From contig CBDCCP010000001.1 in NCBI GenBank assembly GCA_965214915.1, positions 1,302,001 through 1,366,000 of the forward strand: a stretch of DNA of 64,000 nucleotides. The letters run 5' to 3'. Within the stretch, counting starts at the first letter, position 1. Every line of letters begins with the position of its first letter. The translations under genes were made by a program, and so were the position numbers. Of this stretch, positions 18,259 through 27,596 are shown piece after piece. Under the pieces are notes generated by a model that was given only the letters and a program-made list of their open reading frames with translations, was not told the origin of the DNA and did no database searches. The DNA comes from CATQHP01 sp965214915. Its GTDB lineage: Bacteria > Acidobacteriota > Terriglobia > Bryobacterales > UBA6623.

Positions 18259-19509
18259 TCAGGAAGCCGCCCGCGCAAGCGCAGCCAGATCGTGCCCCGC
18301 GGGCCGCTGGAAAGCCCGCAACCCGAAATACGGCAGCACCGCCAAAATATGATCGAAGATATCCGCCTGGATCGCTTCGTAGTTCACCCAGTCCTTGTCC
18401 GCGCTGAAAACGTAAATCTCCAGCGGCAGCCCCAGTTCGGTCGGCTGCAACTGCCGGATAAGAAACGTCATGTCCTTGTTGATCATCGGGTGCGCCCGTA
18501 AATAACCCGCTACGTACTGCCGGAAAGTCCCCAGGTTGGTCATCCGCCGGCCGTTGACCAGGACCGCATCGTCCAGCCCGCACGCCCTGTTGTGCTCCGC
18601 CAACTCGTTTTCCTTGCGCTGAACGTAGTCGCGAAGCACCGCGTACTTCTTGAACTCCGCAATCATTTCCGGCGTACAGAACTTCACGCCGGCAACGTCG
18701 ATCAGCACCGAGCGCTTGATCCGCCGCCCGTCCGACTCCGACATCCCCCGCCAATTCTTGAAGCTGTCGGCAATCAACGCGTAGGTAGGGATCGTCGTGA
18801 TCGTCTTGTCGAAATTTTGCACCTTGACGGTGTTCAAGGTGATCTCCAGAACGTCGCCGTCCGCGCCGAACTTGGGCATCTCGATCCAATCTCCCGGACG
18901 GACCATGTCGTTGCCGATCAACTGAATGCCCGCGACCAGCCCGAGAATCGTGTCCTTGAAGATCAACAGCAGCACGGCGGTCATCGCGCCCAGTCCGGTA
19001 AGCAGAATCAGCGGCGATTGGTCGATCAAAATCGAAATCGCGACGATCGCGGCCCCGATCGAAAGCACGATCTTGACGACCTGCAGATAGCCGAGGATGG
19101 GAATCCGCTGCGCAATCTCGAACCGCTGGTAAATCCGATTCGCCGCGTTCAAGGCGGCGTCAACCGTGAGGAGCAGAACGATCAGGGCATAAACTTCGAC
19201 GAGCCGCCGCGCCCACACGACCATCGCGGATGTCTCGAACGCCGCGGGCGCGAGAATGTGAACCGTCACCGCCGGCGCCAGATACGACAAGCGGTGAAAG
19301 ACGCGGCATTCGACAAGAATGTCGTCCCAGTCGGTCTTGGTGTTCCTGGAGAAGGCGTGGACGGCGCCCAGCAAGGCGCGTCTGACGAGCGGGGTGGTCA
19401 GGCAGGCCGCGCCGGCTACAAGGACGACTTCAAGGGCTTCGAGGCCGAATAACGCTTGCCCTTCGTTCAGTCCGAGCGAAAGCAAAAACTCATAAACCGA
19501 TTTCAACAT
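18259..19509 (-). CDS. MscS-family mechanosensitive channel (YbdG-like)
   Basis: 416 residues with about five N-terminal membrane helices and the MscS pore helix and upper beta domain: LTGLGAMTAVLLLIFKDTIL, GLVAGIQLIGNDMVRPGDWI and VLEITLNTVKVQNFDKTI. A large cytoplasmic region follows. The insertion after the beta domain (SESDGRRIKRSVLIDV) and the length match the YbdG/MscM branch rather than short MscS. It would release solutes on hypo-osmotic shock. The start codon is 26 bases from the divergent 5'-nucleotidase gene. Confidence 0.92.
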   Translation of the reverse strand: MLKSVYEFLLSLGLNEGQALFGLEALEVVLVAGAACLTTPLVRRALLGAVHAFSRNTKTDWDDILVECRVFHRLSYLAPAVTVHILAPAAFETSAMVVWARRLVEVYALIVLLLTVDAALNAANRIYQRFEIAQRIPILGYLQVVKIVLSIGAAIVAISILIDQSPLILLTGLGAMTAVLLLIFKDTILGLVAGIQLIGNDMVRPGDWIEMPKFGADGDVLEITLNTVKVQNFDKTITTIPTYALIADSFKNWRGMSESDGRRIKRSVLIDVAGVKFCTPEMIAEFKKYAVLRDYVQRKENELAEHNRACGLDDAVLVNGRRMTNLGTFRQYVAGYLRAHPMINKDMTFLIRQLQPTELGLPLEIYVFSADKDWVNYEAIQADIFDHILAVLPYFGLRAFQRPAGHDLAALARAAS

Positions 19510-19535
19510 GCCGATATCCGCGATTATAGTGGGGC

Positions 19536-20867
19536 ATGGCCGGCATCGTTCGATTCCGCGCCCTCGGCCGCCTGGCGCGCCGGCGGCTGCTCTGCTGCAT
19601 AGCGGTCTTTTCCGCAGCTTTTTCCGCGGGCTGCGCCGCGGCGCAGCCCGTAACGATCCTCCATCTCAACGATCTCCACGCGCGCCTGCTGCCGGACGCC
19701 AACGGATTGGGCGGCTTCGCCTACGTCGCCGCCGCAATCGAGAAAGAGCGGGCCGCAGCGCCGAACGCGCTGGTCCTCCACGCGGGCGACATGGTGCAAG
19801 GCACTCCGGTATCGACTCTTTTCGAAGGAGTCCCCGCGTTCGAGGTGGGCAACTTCCTGGGCATCGACGTTCACTGCCTGGGCAACCACGAGTTCGACTA
19901 CGGCTGGGAAAAAATCCGTGAATTCGTCGCAGTCTCGGCGGCGCCGATCGTCAGCGCGAACGTCATCGACGACTCCGGCGGGCGCCTCGTCGAACCCTAC
20001 GTGATCCGCCGAGTCGGCGGTATCGAAATCGCCGTTATCGGCGCTCTGACCGACCGTCTGGCGAGACTGCTCAAACCCGGGCTTACCGGCCCGTGGCGGG
20101 CCGCCCCGCTAATCGCAGCGCTGCGTCCGGTGGTTGCCGAGGCGCACGCCAAGGCCGACTTGGTCGTCGTGCTTGGACACCTGTTCGACGACGAGGACGA
20201 GCGCGTTCTGCGCGAGTTGCCCGACGTCGACATTCTCATCGGCGGCCACAACCACGGCGGCCGCGAGGAGCCTCTGGCGATCGGCGGACGCATCTGCGTC
20301 AAGATGCGCTCGTATGGCCGCGAGCTCGGCCGCCTCGACATCGCATTCGACCCGCAAGCCAAGCGTGTCGCAAGCTACCGATGGAAGCGCATCCCCATCG
20401 ATGCGAACAACCTCGCAGCCGCCCCGGAGACCGCGCTGGCCGTCGACGATTGGGAATCGCGCGTCTCGGAAATCGTTGACACGCCCATCGGCGAATGCCG
20501 CGAGACCCTGCGCAAACCCGGCCTGAAACGCGCCATCGAACAGGCGCTGCGCGAAAAGACCGGCGCGGATCTGGCCTACATGAACTCCGGGGGCATCCGC
20601 GACTCCATGCCCGCCGGACCGATGCTCGCGCGTCACGTGTGGAACATTCTGCCTTTCGACAACGAGGTTGTCGAAGCAATTGTGGCGGGTTCCGACGTGC
20701 CCGCGGAAGTCGCCGGCGGCCTTGCTCCGAACAAGCTGTATCGGCTGGTCACCAACGACTTCGTCGCCGGCCAATGGGCCGACCGCAATCTCGACTTCAA
20801 GCCGACGGGAAAGACCTTGCGCGACTTGTTCCTGGAGTGGGTCGCAGAGCGCCGGGTCTTGCCGTAA
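19536..20867 (+). CDS. Secreted 5'-nucleotidase / metallophosphoesterase
   Basis: 443 residues with a signal peptide ending near GCAAAQP. The N-terminal metallophosphoesterase domain has the metal ligands TILHLNDLHARLLP, VLHAGDMVQGTPVS, CLGNHEFDYGW, VVVLGHLFDDEDE and ILIGGHNHGGREEP. The C-terminal 5'-nucleotidase domain has YMNSGGIRDSMPAGP and VWNILPFDNEVVE. It hydrolyses nucleotides or UDP-sugars in the periplasm for nucleoside and phosphate recovery. It is a little shorter than the 500-600-residue classical enzymes. Confidence 0.92.
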   Translation: MAGIVRFRALGRLARRRLLCCIAVFSAAFSAGCAAAQPVTILHLNDLHARLLPDANGLGGFAYVAAAIEKERAAAPNALVLHAGDMVQGTPVSTLFEGVPAFEVGNFLGIDVHCLGNHEFDYGWEKIREFVAVSAAPIVSANVIDDSGGRLVEPYVIRRVGGIEIAVIGALTDRLARLLKPGLTGPWRAAPLIAALRPVVAEAHAKADLVVVLGHLFDDEDERVLRELPDVDILIGGHNHGGREEPLAIGGRICVKMRSYGRELGRLDIAFDPQAKRVASYRWKRIPIDANNLAAAPETALAVDDWESRVSEIVDTPIGECRETLRKPGLKRAIEQALREKTGADLAYMNSGGIRDSMPAGPMLARHVWNILPFDNEVVEAIVAGSDVPAEVAGGLAPNKLYRLVTNDFVAGQWADRNLDFKPTGKTLRDLFLEWVAERRVLP

Positions 20868-20906
20868 CGGTCCGCGGCGGAAGCGACGCGGGAGGCGCGG
20901 GTAGCC

Positions 20907-21254
20907 TTGGAAATGCTGCCGCCGTTGGGGCCGGCGGTGGTGGTGGAGACGGCGGAGGGCAGCAGCTACGCGCGGCGTTTCGTTACAGCCGCGCAGGCGC
21001 CGGGCATCTTTACGGCGTCGGGCGAGGGGCGGGGCCAGGGTGCGGTGCTGCTGGCGGGCGCGGGGGCGTTGGCTGCGCCGCGCGGATACGCAGAGGAGGC
21101 TGTGCTGTTTGCGGGCTTGGCGCCGGCGCTGGCGGCGGTGAACCTGGTGGTGGTGGAAGTCCCGCAAGGGATCGAGCCGTCCGCCGCGGCGGAGGCGCTC
21201 ATCTCCATCGGCGGCAGGAAGAGCCAACCCGGCGTCACGATTGCCGTCGAATAA
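20907..21254 (+). pseudogene. Remnant of a TIGR03437-type C-terminal domain
   Basis: The 115 codons match the ends of the TIGR03437 domain, which caps many secreted Solibacter proteins: APGIFTASGEGRGQGAVL, then VLFAGLAPALAAVNLVVVEV, PQGIEPSAAAEAL and GGRKSQPGVTIAVE. The middle of the usual domain of about 200 residues is missing, and there is no signal peptide or carrier protein upstream. The frame starts only at TTG (20907) or an internal ATG, 39 bases after the nucleotidase. It is best read as a decayed gene end. Its value is taxonomic. Confidence 0.6.
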
Positions 21255-21273
21255 GGGGCCGTCGAATAAGGGG
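21244..21273. repeat. 15-bp tandem duplication at the end of the TIGR03437 remnant
   Basis: GCCGTCGAATAAGGG occurs twice head to tail, followed by a third partial copy (GCCG). The first copy contains the TAA stop of the preceding frame; the second repeats that stop. It looks like replication slippage in degenerate sequence. Confidence 0.85.
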
Positions 21274-21320
21274 CCGCCCGCTCCGTCGATGGGTCTCGAT
21301 TTCTGCAACGAGACGGGCGG

Positions 21321-22607
21321 CTAAAGAGCGGCAAAGGCCCGCTTGGCGCGCTCGACCGTACTGTCGATATCTTCTTGCGTCATCGCCGCGGAAAGAAACG
21401 CCGCCTCGAACTGCGAGCAGGGCAGATAGATTCCCGACTCCAGCATCAGGCGGAAAAATTTCGCGAATTTGCCGGTGTCGCTCGACGACGCCCCGCTCCA
21501 GTCGAATACGTCCCGGCCGGTGAAGAAAAATGTGATCATCGACCCGACGCGGTTGACGGTCAGGGCGGCGCCGGCATCGGCCGCGGCCGCGGCAACGCCC
21601 CCTTGCAGCCGCGCTCCCAGGACTTCGAGTTTTTCGTAGATATCCGGGTTGCCGCGGAGCAGCCGCAGCGTTGCCAGTCCGGCCGCCACCGCGAGCGGAT
21701 TCCCCGACAGCGTGCCCGCCTGGTACACGGCTCCGAGGGGCGCCGCCGTCTCCATGATTTCGCGCCGCCCGCCGAACGCTCCGACGGGCAGCCCGCCGCC
21801 GATCACCTTGCCCAAGGTGGTCATGTCGGGCGTAACGCCGAAACGCTCTTGCGCGCCGCCCAACGCCGTACGGAAGCCGGTCATCACCTCGTCGAAAATC
21901 AACACCGCGCCGTACTGCGAGCAGAGACCGCGCAGCGCTTCCAGGAATCCAGGCTGCGGCGGGACGCAGCCCATATTGCCCACGACCGGCTCGACGATCA
22001 CGGCCGCGATCTTTTCGCCCTGCCCGCGGAAGGTCCGTTCGACCGCTTCGACGGAGTTATAGGGCAGCGGAATCGTCGTTCCGGCGAAACCCGCGGGCAC
22101 TCCCGCGGAATCGGAAATTCCCAACGTGGCCAGCCCCGACCCCGCTTTCACCAGCAGCGAATCGACGTGGCCGTGATAGTTCCCTTCGAACTTGACCGCC
22201 AGATCGCGTCCGGTAAAGCCGCGGGCGACCCGCAGCGCGCTCATCGTCGCCTCGGTGCCGGAGTTCACCAGCCGAACCATCTCCATCGACGGAACGAGCT
22301 CGGCGATCGTCTCGGCCATCTCGACTTCGCGCTCCGTCGGCGCGCCGAAGCTGGTTCCGCCGGCGAGCGCGTCTTCGAGCGCCGCGACCACCGCCGGATG
22401 CCGGTGGCCGAGCAGCATCGGGCCCCACGAGCTTACGTAGTCGAGGTACTCGTTGCCATCGACGTCCCACAGACGGGCGCCCTCGGCGCAGGCAATGAAC
22501 GGCGGGTCGCCGCCGACGGACCTGAAGGCCCGCGCGGGCGAGTTCACGCCGCCCGGAATCCGCTCTTGCGCCCGGCGGAACAGTTGGCGGGATTGGGAAT
22601 GTTTCAT
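21321..22607 (-). CDS. hemL: Glutamate-1-semialdehyde 2,1-aminomutase
   Basis: 428 residues, a PLP-dependent class III aminotransferase-fold enzyme making 5-aminolevulinate in the C5 tetrapyrrole pathway. Diagnostic blocks are IPGGVNSPARAFRSVGG, YLDYVSSWGPMLLGHRHP, LVNSGTEATMSALRVARG, FEGNYHGHVDSLLVKAGSG, LIFDEVMTGFRTALGGAQ and the PLP-lysine segment TLGKVIGGGLPVGAFGG. The cluster GGTSFGAPTEREVEMAE is also typical. Length is standard. No other heme gene is adjacent. Confidence 0.97.
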   Translation of the reverse strand: MKHSQSRQLFRRAQERIPGGVNSPARAFRSVGGDPPFIACAEGARLWDVDGNEYLDYVSSWGPMLLGHRHPAVVAALEDALAGGTSFGAPTEREVEMAETIAELVPSMEMVRLVNSGTEATMSALRVARGFTGRDLAVKFEGNYHGHVDSLLVKAGSGLATLGISDSAGVPAGFAGTTIPLPYNSVEAVERTFRGQGEKIAAVIVEPVVGNMGCVPPQPGFLEALRGLCSQYGAVLIFDEVMTGFRTALGGAQERFGVTPDMTTLGKVIGGGLPVGAFGGRREIMETAAPLGAVYQAGTLSGNPLAVAAGLATLRLLRGNPDIYEKLEVLGARLQGGVAAAAADAGAALTVNRVGSMITFFFTGRDVFDWSGASSSDTGKFAKFFRLMLESGIYLPCSQFEAAFLSAAMTQEDIDSTVERAKRAFAAL

Positions 22608-22654
22608 GGCGTCTTTTTCCGGCCGCTCGGCTGCCTCAGCGGCGGGCGGCGAGG

Positions 22655-23090
22655 CTACATCGCGAGGTTCTTGCCGGAGTTCGGCGTCTGCTCGCCCTTT
22701 CCGAGAGGAGGGTGGCCCGGCGGCAACTCGGCGTCCGGCGCGTCAAGCGGCGGATGACCGGGCGGCAACCCGCCGGCCGCGGGCGGCGCCGTTTCTCCGG
22801 CCGGAGGCGAAGGCTTCACGCGCCAGCGGCCCGAGCGCTTTTTCCAGCTCGTAAACCATCTGCATTACGGCCGCCGCATCGTTCGACGCCGCGATCGTTA
22901 CTTCAACCTGCGCCCGATTTCCGTCGACCCGCACGGCATCGACGGACACCTCCATATTGTTCGCGGCCAAGCCGCCGCGGCCGGCCAGGTAATCCTCGAC
23001 CGCCGTCTGCATTTGCGCGGGGAGATCGTCTGTGACGCTTCCGCACGCCGCCAACAGGAAGACTGTCAGCAATGTCCCGGCGCGGCCCAT
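22655..23090 (-). pseudogene. Small lipoprotein gene, frameshifted
   Basis: The first frame (from 23090) gives a lipoprotein signal (GTLLTVFLLAACGS), then AEDYL-like helices and strands up to LEKALGPLA, and runs out of sense. The next frame continues as VKPSPPAGETAPPAAGG, then two copies of a LPxGHPPL motif (LPAGHPPLD, LPPGHPPLG), ending at the TAG at 22655-22657. Removing one base from the CCC run at 22830-22832 (plus-strand coordinates) joins them. LPxGHPP repeats occur in acidobacterial exported proteins, but no function is known. It may be an assembly error; without correction the product is 115 residues. Confidence 0.6.
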
Positions 23091-23114
23091 CGGAGACTCA
23101 AGTATAACGGGAAG

Positions 23115-23633
23115 CTAGCGCACCGCTTCCCAGGCCAGATGCGCCAGTTCCGGCTCCAACAGCTTCTCCCAGGCCAGCCGCACCGCCGCGGGCGATCCCG
23201 GCGTCGAAACCACCACCTTGCCGCGGTAAACGCCTGCCGCGGCGCGCGACAGCACCGCCGCCGCCCCAACCTGCTCGTAGCTCAGCATGCGGAAAATTTC
23301 GCCGAACCCCGGCAACTCTTTTTCGAGATGGCGGCTCAAGACGTCGTAAGTGCGGTCCCTGCGGGAAATTCCTGTTCCGCCGTTAAACAAGATGACCTGA
23401 ACCTCACCCTCGGCGGCCAGCGCGCGCAAAGCGGCCTCGACCCGCTCGGGTTCGTCGGGGACGATGCGAATGGAGTGCAGTCGATTTCCGGAACGCTCGA
23501 CCGCCTGGGATAAATAGGCCCCATTGGCGTCGGTCTTGGCATTGCGCGTATCGCTCACGGTAACCACCGCCAGCGTTACGGCCCCGCGCTCGGCGGCGCG
23601 GCGCTTGTGCTCGGAACTGCTCGGCGACGCCAC
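23115..23633 (-). CDS. moaB: Molybdenum cofactor biosynthesis protein MoaB/Mog
   Basis: 172 residues of the MoCF_biosynth fold, which adenylylates molybdopterin before metal insertion. Visible blocks are VTLAVVTVSDTRNAKTD, the signature ILFNGGTGISRRDRTYDVL, PGFGEIFRMLSYEQVGAAAV, LSRAAAGVYRGKVVVSTPGS and PAAVRLAWEKLLEPEL. The closing segment matches MoaB/Mog rather than the larger MoeA. No other moa or mog gene is present in the window. Confidence 0.92.
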   Translation of the reverse strand: MASPSSSEHKRRAAERGAVTLAVVTVSDTRNAKTDANGAYLSQAVERSGNRLHSIRIVPDEPERVEAALRALAAEGEVQVILFNGGTGISRRDRTYDVLSRHLEKELPGFGEIFRMLSYEQVGAAAVLSRAAAGVYRGKVVVSTPGSPAAVRLAWEKLLEPELAHLAWEAVR

Positions 23634-23763
23634 CAGCCAAGTCTAGCAGGGCCGCCGGCGCGGCCAATGGATAGTGGATAGCAAGACCGCTTGCGCGGTG
23701 AAGCAATGCAAGAGGTTCGGAGCGTCCGCGCAGCCCCGCCGCGCTACCCTGATAGCTTCAGCC

Positions 23764-24657
23764 ATGCAACTGGTCCGCATCGCTCGGCGGCCCGCGCCGC
23801 GCCTGCCCGCTTGGCTGCGCAAGCCGGCGACCGACTTTCAGCGGCTGCACGAGTTGAAAGTCGAGTTGCGCGCGCGCGGCTTGCACACCGTCTGCGAATC
23901 CGCACGCTGCCCGAACATTCACGAGTGCTTCGGCCGCAAGACCGCGACGTTCATGATCCTGGGCAATACCTGTACGCGGACGTGCGGTTTCTGCGCCGTG
24001 CCGCAAGGCCGGGGAGAAACCCTCGACCGCGGCGAGCCGCGGCAAGTCGCCGCGATGGCCGCGCGCATGGGGCTGCGCTACGTCGTGATCACCAGCGTCA
24101 ACCGCGACGACCTGCCCGACGGCGGCTCCACGCACTTCGCAGCTACGGTGCGGGAGGTCAAGCGCGCGCTGCCGGCGGCTCAAGTCGAAGTTCTCGTTCC
24201 CGATTTCTGCGGCGACCTCCAGGCCGCGGCCCGCGTGCTCGACGCCGCGCCCGACGTTTTCAACCACAATATGGAAACCGTCGCGCGGCTTTACCGTCGC
24301 GTGCGCCCGCAGGCCGATTACGCGCGGTCGCTCGAAGTGCTGCGTTTCGCCAAGCGGCGCTCGCCGCGCACGCTGACCAAATCCGGCCTGATGGTCGGCT
24401 TGGGCGAAACCGAGGACGAGGTGCGGCGCCTGCTCGACGATCTGCGCGGGGCCGGCGCCGACGTCGCGACGATCGGCCAGTATCTGCAGCCGAGACGCAA
24501 CCGTCTGCCGGTGGAAGACTTCGTTCGTCCGGACGTGTTCGAGCGCTACCGCGAATACGGCGAAGCGGCCGGCTTCCGCGCCGTCTTCAGCGGCCCGTTC
24601 GTGCGCAGCTCCTACATGGCCGACATCGTGGAAGAACGGGCCGCCGGACAGGCATGA
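23764..24657 (+). CDS. lipA: Lipoyl synthase
   Basis: 297 residues of a radical-SAM enzyme that inserts two sulfurs into protein-bound octanoyl groups. Both iron-sulfur motifs are present: the auxiliary-cluster CESARCPNIHEC and the radical-SAM CTRTCGFC. Other blocks are YVVITSVNRDDLPDGG, DVFNHNMETVARLYRRVRP, TKSGLMVGLGETEDEV, IGQYLQPRR and the C-terminal RSSYMA, whose serine binds the auxiliary cluster. The ATG at 23764 is the natural start. The stop overlaps the ATG of lnt (ATGA), so the two are coupled. Confidence 0.97.
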   Translation: MQLVRIARRPAPRLPAWLRKPATDFQRLHELKVELRARGLHTVCESARCPNIHECFGRKTATFMILGNTCTRTCGFCAVPQGRGETLDRGEPRQVAAMAARMGLRYVVITSVNRDDLPDGGSTHFAATVREVKRALPAAQVEVLVPDFCGDLQAAARVLDAAPDVFNHNMETVARLYRRVRPQADYARSLEVLRFAKRRSPRTLTKSGLMVGLGETEDEVRRLLDDLRGAGADVATIGQYLQPRRNRLPVEDFVRPDVFERYREYGEAAGFRAVFSGPFVRSSYMADIVEERAAGQA

Positions 24658-26160
24658 GCCCCGACTCCGCGCCGCGCCGCGCCTTGCCCATCGCCGGAGC
24701 GCTGCTCGCGGGCCTGCTGCAAGTCCTCGTTTTCCCCCCGGGCGTCTCTGACATGGCTTGCGCCCGTCTGCCTCGTTCCCCTTTTGCCGGCGCTCGACCG
24801 CGCGCCGCCGCGCCGCCGCCTGTTGCTCGGCTGGCTGTCGGGAGTCGTTTTCTGGGGCGGCGCCTGCTATTGGGTTTTTCCGGTGATGCGCGACTACGCC
24901 GGCATCGCCGCGCCGGCCGCCGCGGCGCTCTACGCCGCGTTCGCCGCCGTCAAAGGACTGCACTCGGCCGCATTCGCCGCTCTTGCCGGCCCGCTGCTCG
25001 GACGCCCCTGGGCGGTCCCGGCAATCGCCGCGCTCTGGACGGCGCTCGAGGGCAGCCACCAGTATCTCGGCTTCACCTGGACCCTGCTGGGCAACGCCGC
25101 CCCCGACTTCGCGCTCCCGCAAATCGCGCGGCTTGCCCCCTGGACCGGAGTTTACGGCCCCTCGTTCGTCTTCGCCGCCGTGAACGCGGCCGTCGCGCTA
25201 GCCGTCGTGCGGCGCCGCTTCCAACCGCTCGTTTCCCTCGCGCCGCTTCTGTTGTTGACTTTCCTCCCGGCGTTGCCCGAGCGCGGCGCAGGCGCCGAAA
25301 AAGCCCGCCTGGTGCAGCCCGCCGTTCACCCGGACGAATTGAAATCCGGTAGCTGGAACGCCCGTCGAGGAACCGAGCATCTGGCCCGCATGCTCGAGCT
25401 CTCGACGAACTATTCGAACGATGAAAAACCCACGCTCTTGATCTGGCCCGAGTACCCTGTAGCCGCGTTCTACTTCGACGACCCCGGCTCCCGATCCTTT
25501 ATGCAGCGCGTCGCCCGCGAGGCCGATGCGCACTTCATATTCAACACGATCGACTTCCAGCACGGCGCCCGGAGCCGCCCGCGGAACAGCAGCGCCGTGC
25601 TTTCTCCCGGCGGCGAACTGCTGGCGCGCTACTCGAAAATCCGCCTGGTGCCGTTCGGCGAGTTCGTGCCTTGGCCGTTTCATTACTTTGTCGAGAAGAT
25701 AACCATGCAGGCGGGCGTGTTTCAGCCGGGAACCGAGGTCGTCGTCGCTCCGGTCAACGGCCATGGAATAGGCACGTTCATCTGCTACGAATCCGTCTTC
25801 GCCGCGGCGATCAGAAAATTCACTGCCGCCGGGGCGCAAGCGCTGGTCAACATTTCCAACGACAGTTGGTACGGCCGCAGCGCCGCCCGCGGCCAACATC
25901 TGCTGATCGCGCGCATGCGGGCCATCGAAAACGGCCGCTGGATTCTGCGCGCCACCAACGACGGCGTCACCACCGCGATCGACCCCGCCGGGCGTCTGAG
26001 CGAGCGGCTGCCGTCGTACCGGCAAGGCGTTCTCACCGTCGATTTCGACTACGCAACAGCCCGGACGGGCTATGTGCGCTGGGGCGAGTGGTTCTGGTGG
26101 CTGACGCTCGCAGCCGCCGCAGCGGCGGTAGCCGCATCCGCCAGCCGCCGCTTGCGATAA
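24654..26160 (+). pseudogene. lnt: Apolipoprotein N-acyltransferase, frameshifted near the N-terminus
   Basis: The ATG at 24654 overlaps the lipA stop and opens a frame giving RRALPIAGALLAGLLQVLVF, the first membrane helix. The frame is lost at a run of six C (24734-24739). One base later, the frame ending at 26160 carries LTWLAPVCLVPLLPALDR and the rest of Lnt: several helices, then a nitrilase-fold domain with Glu in LLIWPEYPVAAFYF, Lys in YSKIRLVPFGEFVPWP and Cys in IGTFICYESVF. Five C instead of six would give an intact enzyme. Lnt adds the third acyl chain to lipoproteins and is usually essential in diderms, so a sequencing error is likely. Confidence 0.85.
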
Positions 26161-26169
26161 TCGAAGGAA

Positions 26170-27286
26170 ATGACGATCGACGAGCTCCAGCGCGAATTCC
26201 AATCCGTCCGCGATCGGGCGCGACAGGTCCGGGGGTATCTTTGACGTCCCGGCGAGCAAAGAGCAATTAAAGAAAATCGAGCAGGAAATCACGGTCCCCG
26301 GCTTCTGGAACGACCGCGCCAAAAGCCAAGCCGTGCTGCGCGAGCGCAAGCGCCTGACCGCGGCCGTCGAGGCCGATGAAGAGCTTGCGGGCGCGGTTGC
26401 CGACCTGGAGGCGTTCTTCGAGCTCGCCGCCGAGGGCGAGTCCGTCGAGGAAGAGATCGCTGCCGAGATGAAAGCGCTCGCGGACCGCCTGGACGCCATC
26501 GAAACGGCATCGCTGCTCGGCGGAGAGAACGACCGCCGCAACGCCATCGTCGTCCTGCATCCGGGCGCGGGAGGCGTCGAATCGCAGGACTGGGCCGAGA
26601 TGCTGTTGCGCATGTACTTGCGCTGGGCCGAGCGCAACAACTTCAAAACCGAGATCGGCGATACGCAACCGGGCGAGGAAGCCGGCATCAAGTCGGCGGC
26701 GTTCACGGTCAAGGGCGAGAACGCATACGGTCTGCTGCAATCGGAAATCGGGGTCCATCGGCTGGTGCGCATTTCGCCGTTCGATTCGAACGCCCGCCGC
26801 CACACCTCGTTCGCCTCCGTCTTCGTTTACCCCGAGATCGACGACGAGATTACGGTCGACATCAAGCCCGACGACCTGCGCATCGACACCTACCGCGCGG
26901 GAGGCGCCGGCGGGCAGCACGTCAACATGACCGACTCGGCGGTGCGCATCACCCATCTGCCGACCAACATCGTCGTGCAATGCCAAAACGAGCGCTCGCA
27001 GCACAAAAACAAGGCCACCGCGATGAAGATGCTGAAATCGCGGATATACGACCACGAGATGCGCAAGAAGCAGGCCGAGGCCGATAAGCTCGAATCCTCG
27101 AAATCGGCGATCGATTTCGGCAGTCAGATCCGCAATTACGTGCTGGCCCCGTACCGTCTCGTCAAAGATCTGCGCAGCCGCCTCGAAGCCGGCGATGTCG
27201 ACCGCGTGCTCGACGGCGATCTGAACCCGTTCCTCAACGCCTACCTGGTCTTCCGCAAAACGGGAAAAACGGCCGGCAACTGCTAA
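26170..27286 (+). CDS. prfB: Peptide chain release factor 2, with programmed frameshift
   Basis: RF2 releases nascent chains at UGA and UAA. The first 24 codons from the ATG at 26170 end at an in-frame TGA (26242-26244). After a +1 shift the frame continues as DVPASKEQLKKIEQEITVPG to 27286. The RF2 stop-recognition SPF (RISPFDSNARRH) and the catalytic GGQ (RAGGAGGQHVNMTDSAVR) are present, and the helical arm ahead of them is normal. About 371 residues result. The start lies nine bases after lnt. This break is the well-known autoregulatory RF2 frameshift and is not a defect. Confidence 0.97.
26230..26245 (+). promoter_or_regulatory. prfB +1 programmed frameshift signal
   Basis: GGGGGTATCTTTGAC contains the internal Shine-Dalgarno-like G run, the slippery CTT codon (26239-26241), the in-frame TGA and the following C that weakens termination. 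The same string is found in many bacterial prfB genes. When RF2 is scarce, the ribosome pauses at TGA and slips forward one base, raising RF2 synthesis. Confidence 0.95.
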
Positions 27287-27429
27287 GTCTGTTGGACTTG
27301 GGCTATGCAGTTCCTGTAACCGATTGAAACCATTTAATTTACATAAAATTTACAAAATGCCGGCGTATTGGGAAATAAAGCATCTGAATAGATAACCCAT
27401 TTATTATCAATGTTTCCCGATGCCGCCGG

Positions 27430-27483
27430 AACTGCCGCGCCGCACTGCGCCAAAGCAGTTGACGGTCGATGCCGAAACTTGCC
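27430..27483 (+). repeat. Left copy of an imperfect repeat with an internal hairpin
   Basis: AACTGC (27430-27435) pairs with GCAGTT (27455-27460), followed by a GCCGAAAC block. A similar segment lies at 28018-28086, on the other side of the small exported-protein gene. The remaining sequence between prfB and this copy is AT-rich and holds no ORF. Confidence 0.5.
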
Positions 27484-27545
27484 ACAATCAATGCTCAGGC
27501 GGCCGCGCCGGCAAAAACGAGAGCAGAGAAAACAAGGAGAAGTCG

Positions 27546-27596
27546 ATGCGCAAACAAAACGCAATCCCCCCCCGCGGGAGGAGGGGAATATCATGA
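27546..27596 (+). CDS. Possible 16-residue leader peptide
   Basis: AAGGAGAAGTCG followed by ATG opens a 16-codon frame (MRKQNAIPPRGRRGIS) whose TGA overlaps the ATG of the next gene. It crosses a run of eight C (27566-27573). It is either a coupled leader peptide or, if that run is miscounted, the true N-terminus of the downstream gene in the same frame (REEGNIMTPSETPQ). Confidence 0.35.
   Translation: MRKQNAIPPRGRRGIS

Noticed and set aside
20109..21308. A 399-codon minus-strand frame opposite the 5'-nucleotidase
   Set aside because: No domain and strongly biased composition; the plus-strand metallophosphoesterase motifs are unambiguous.
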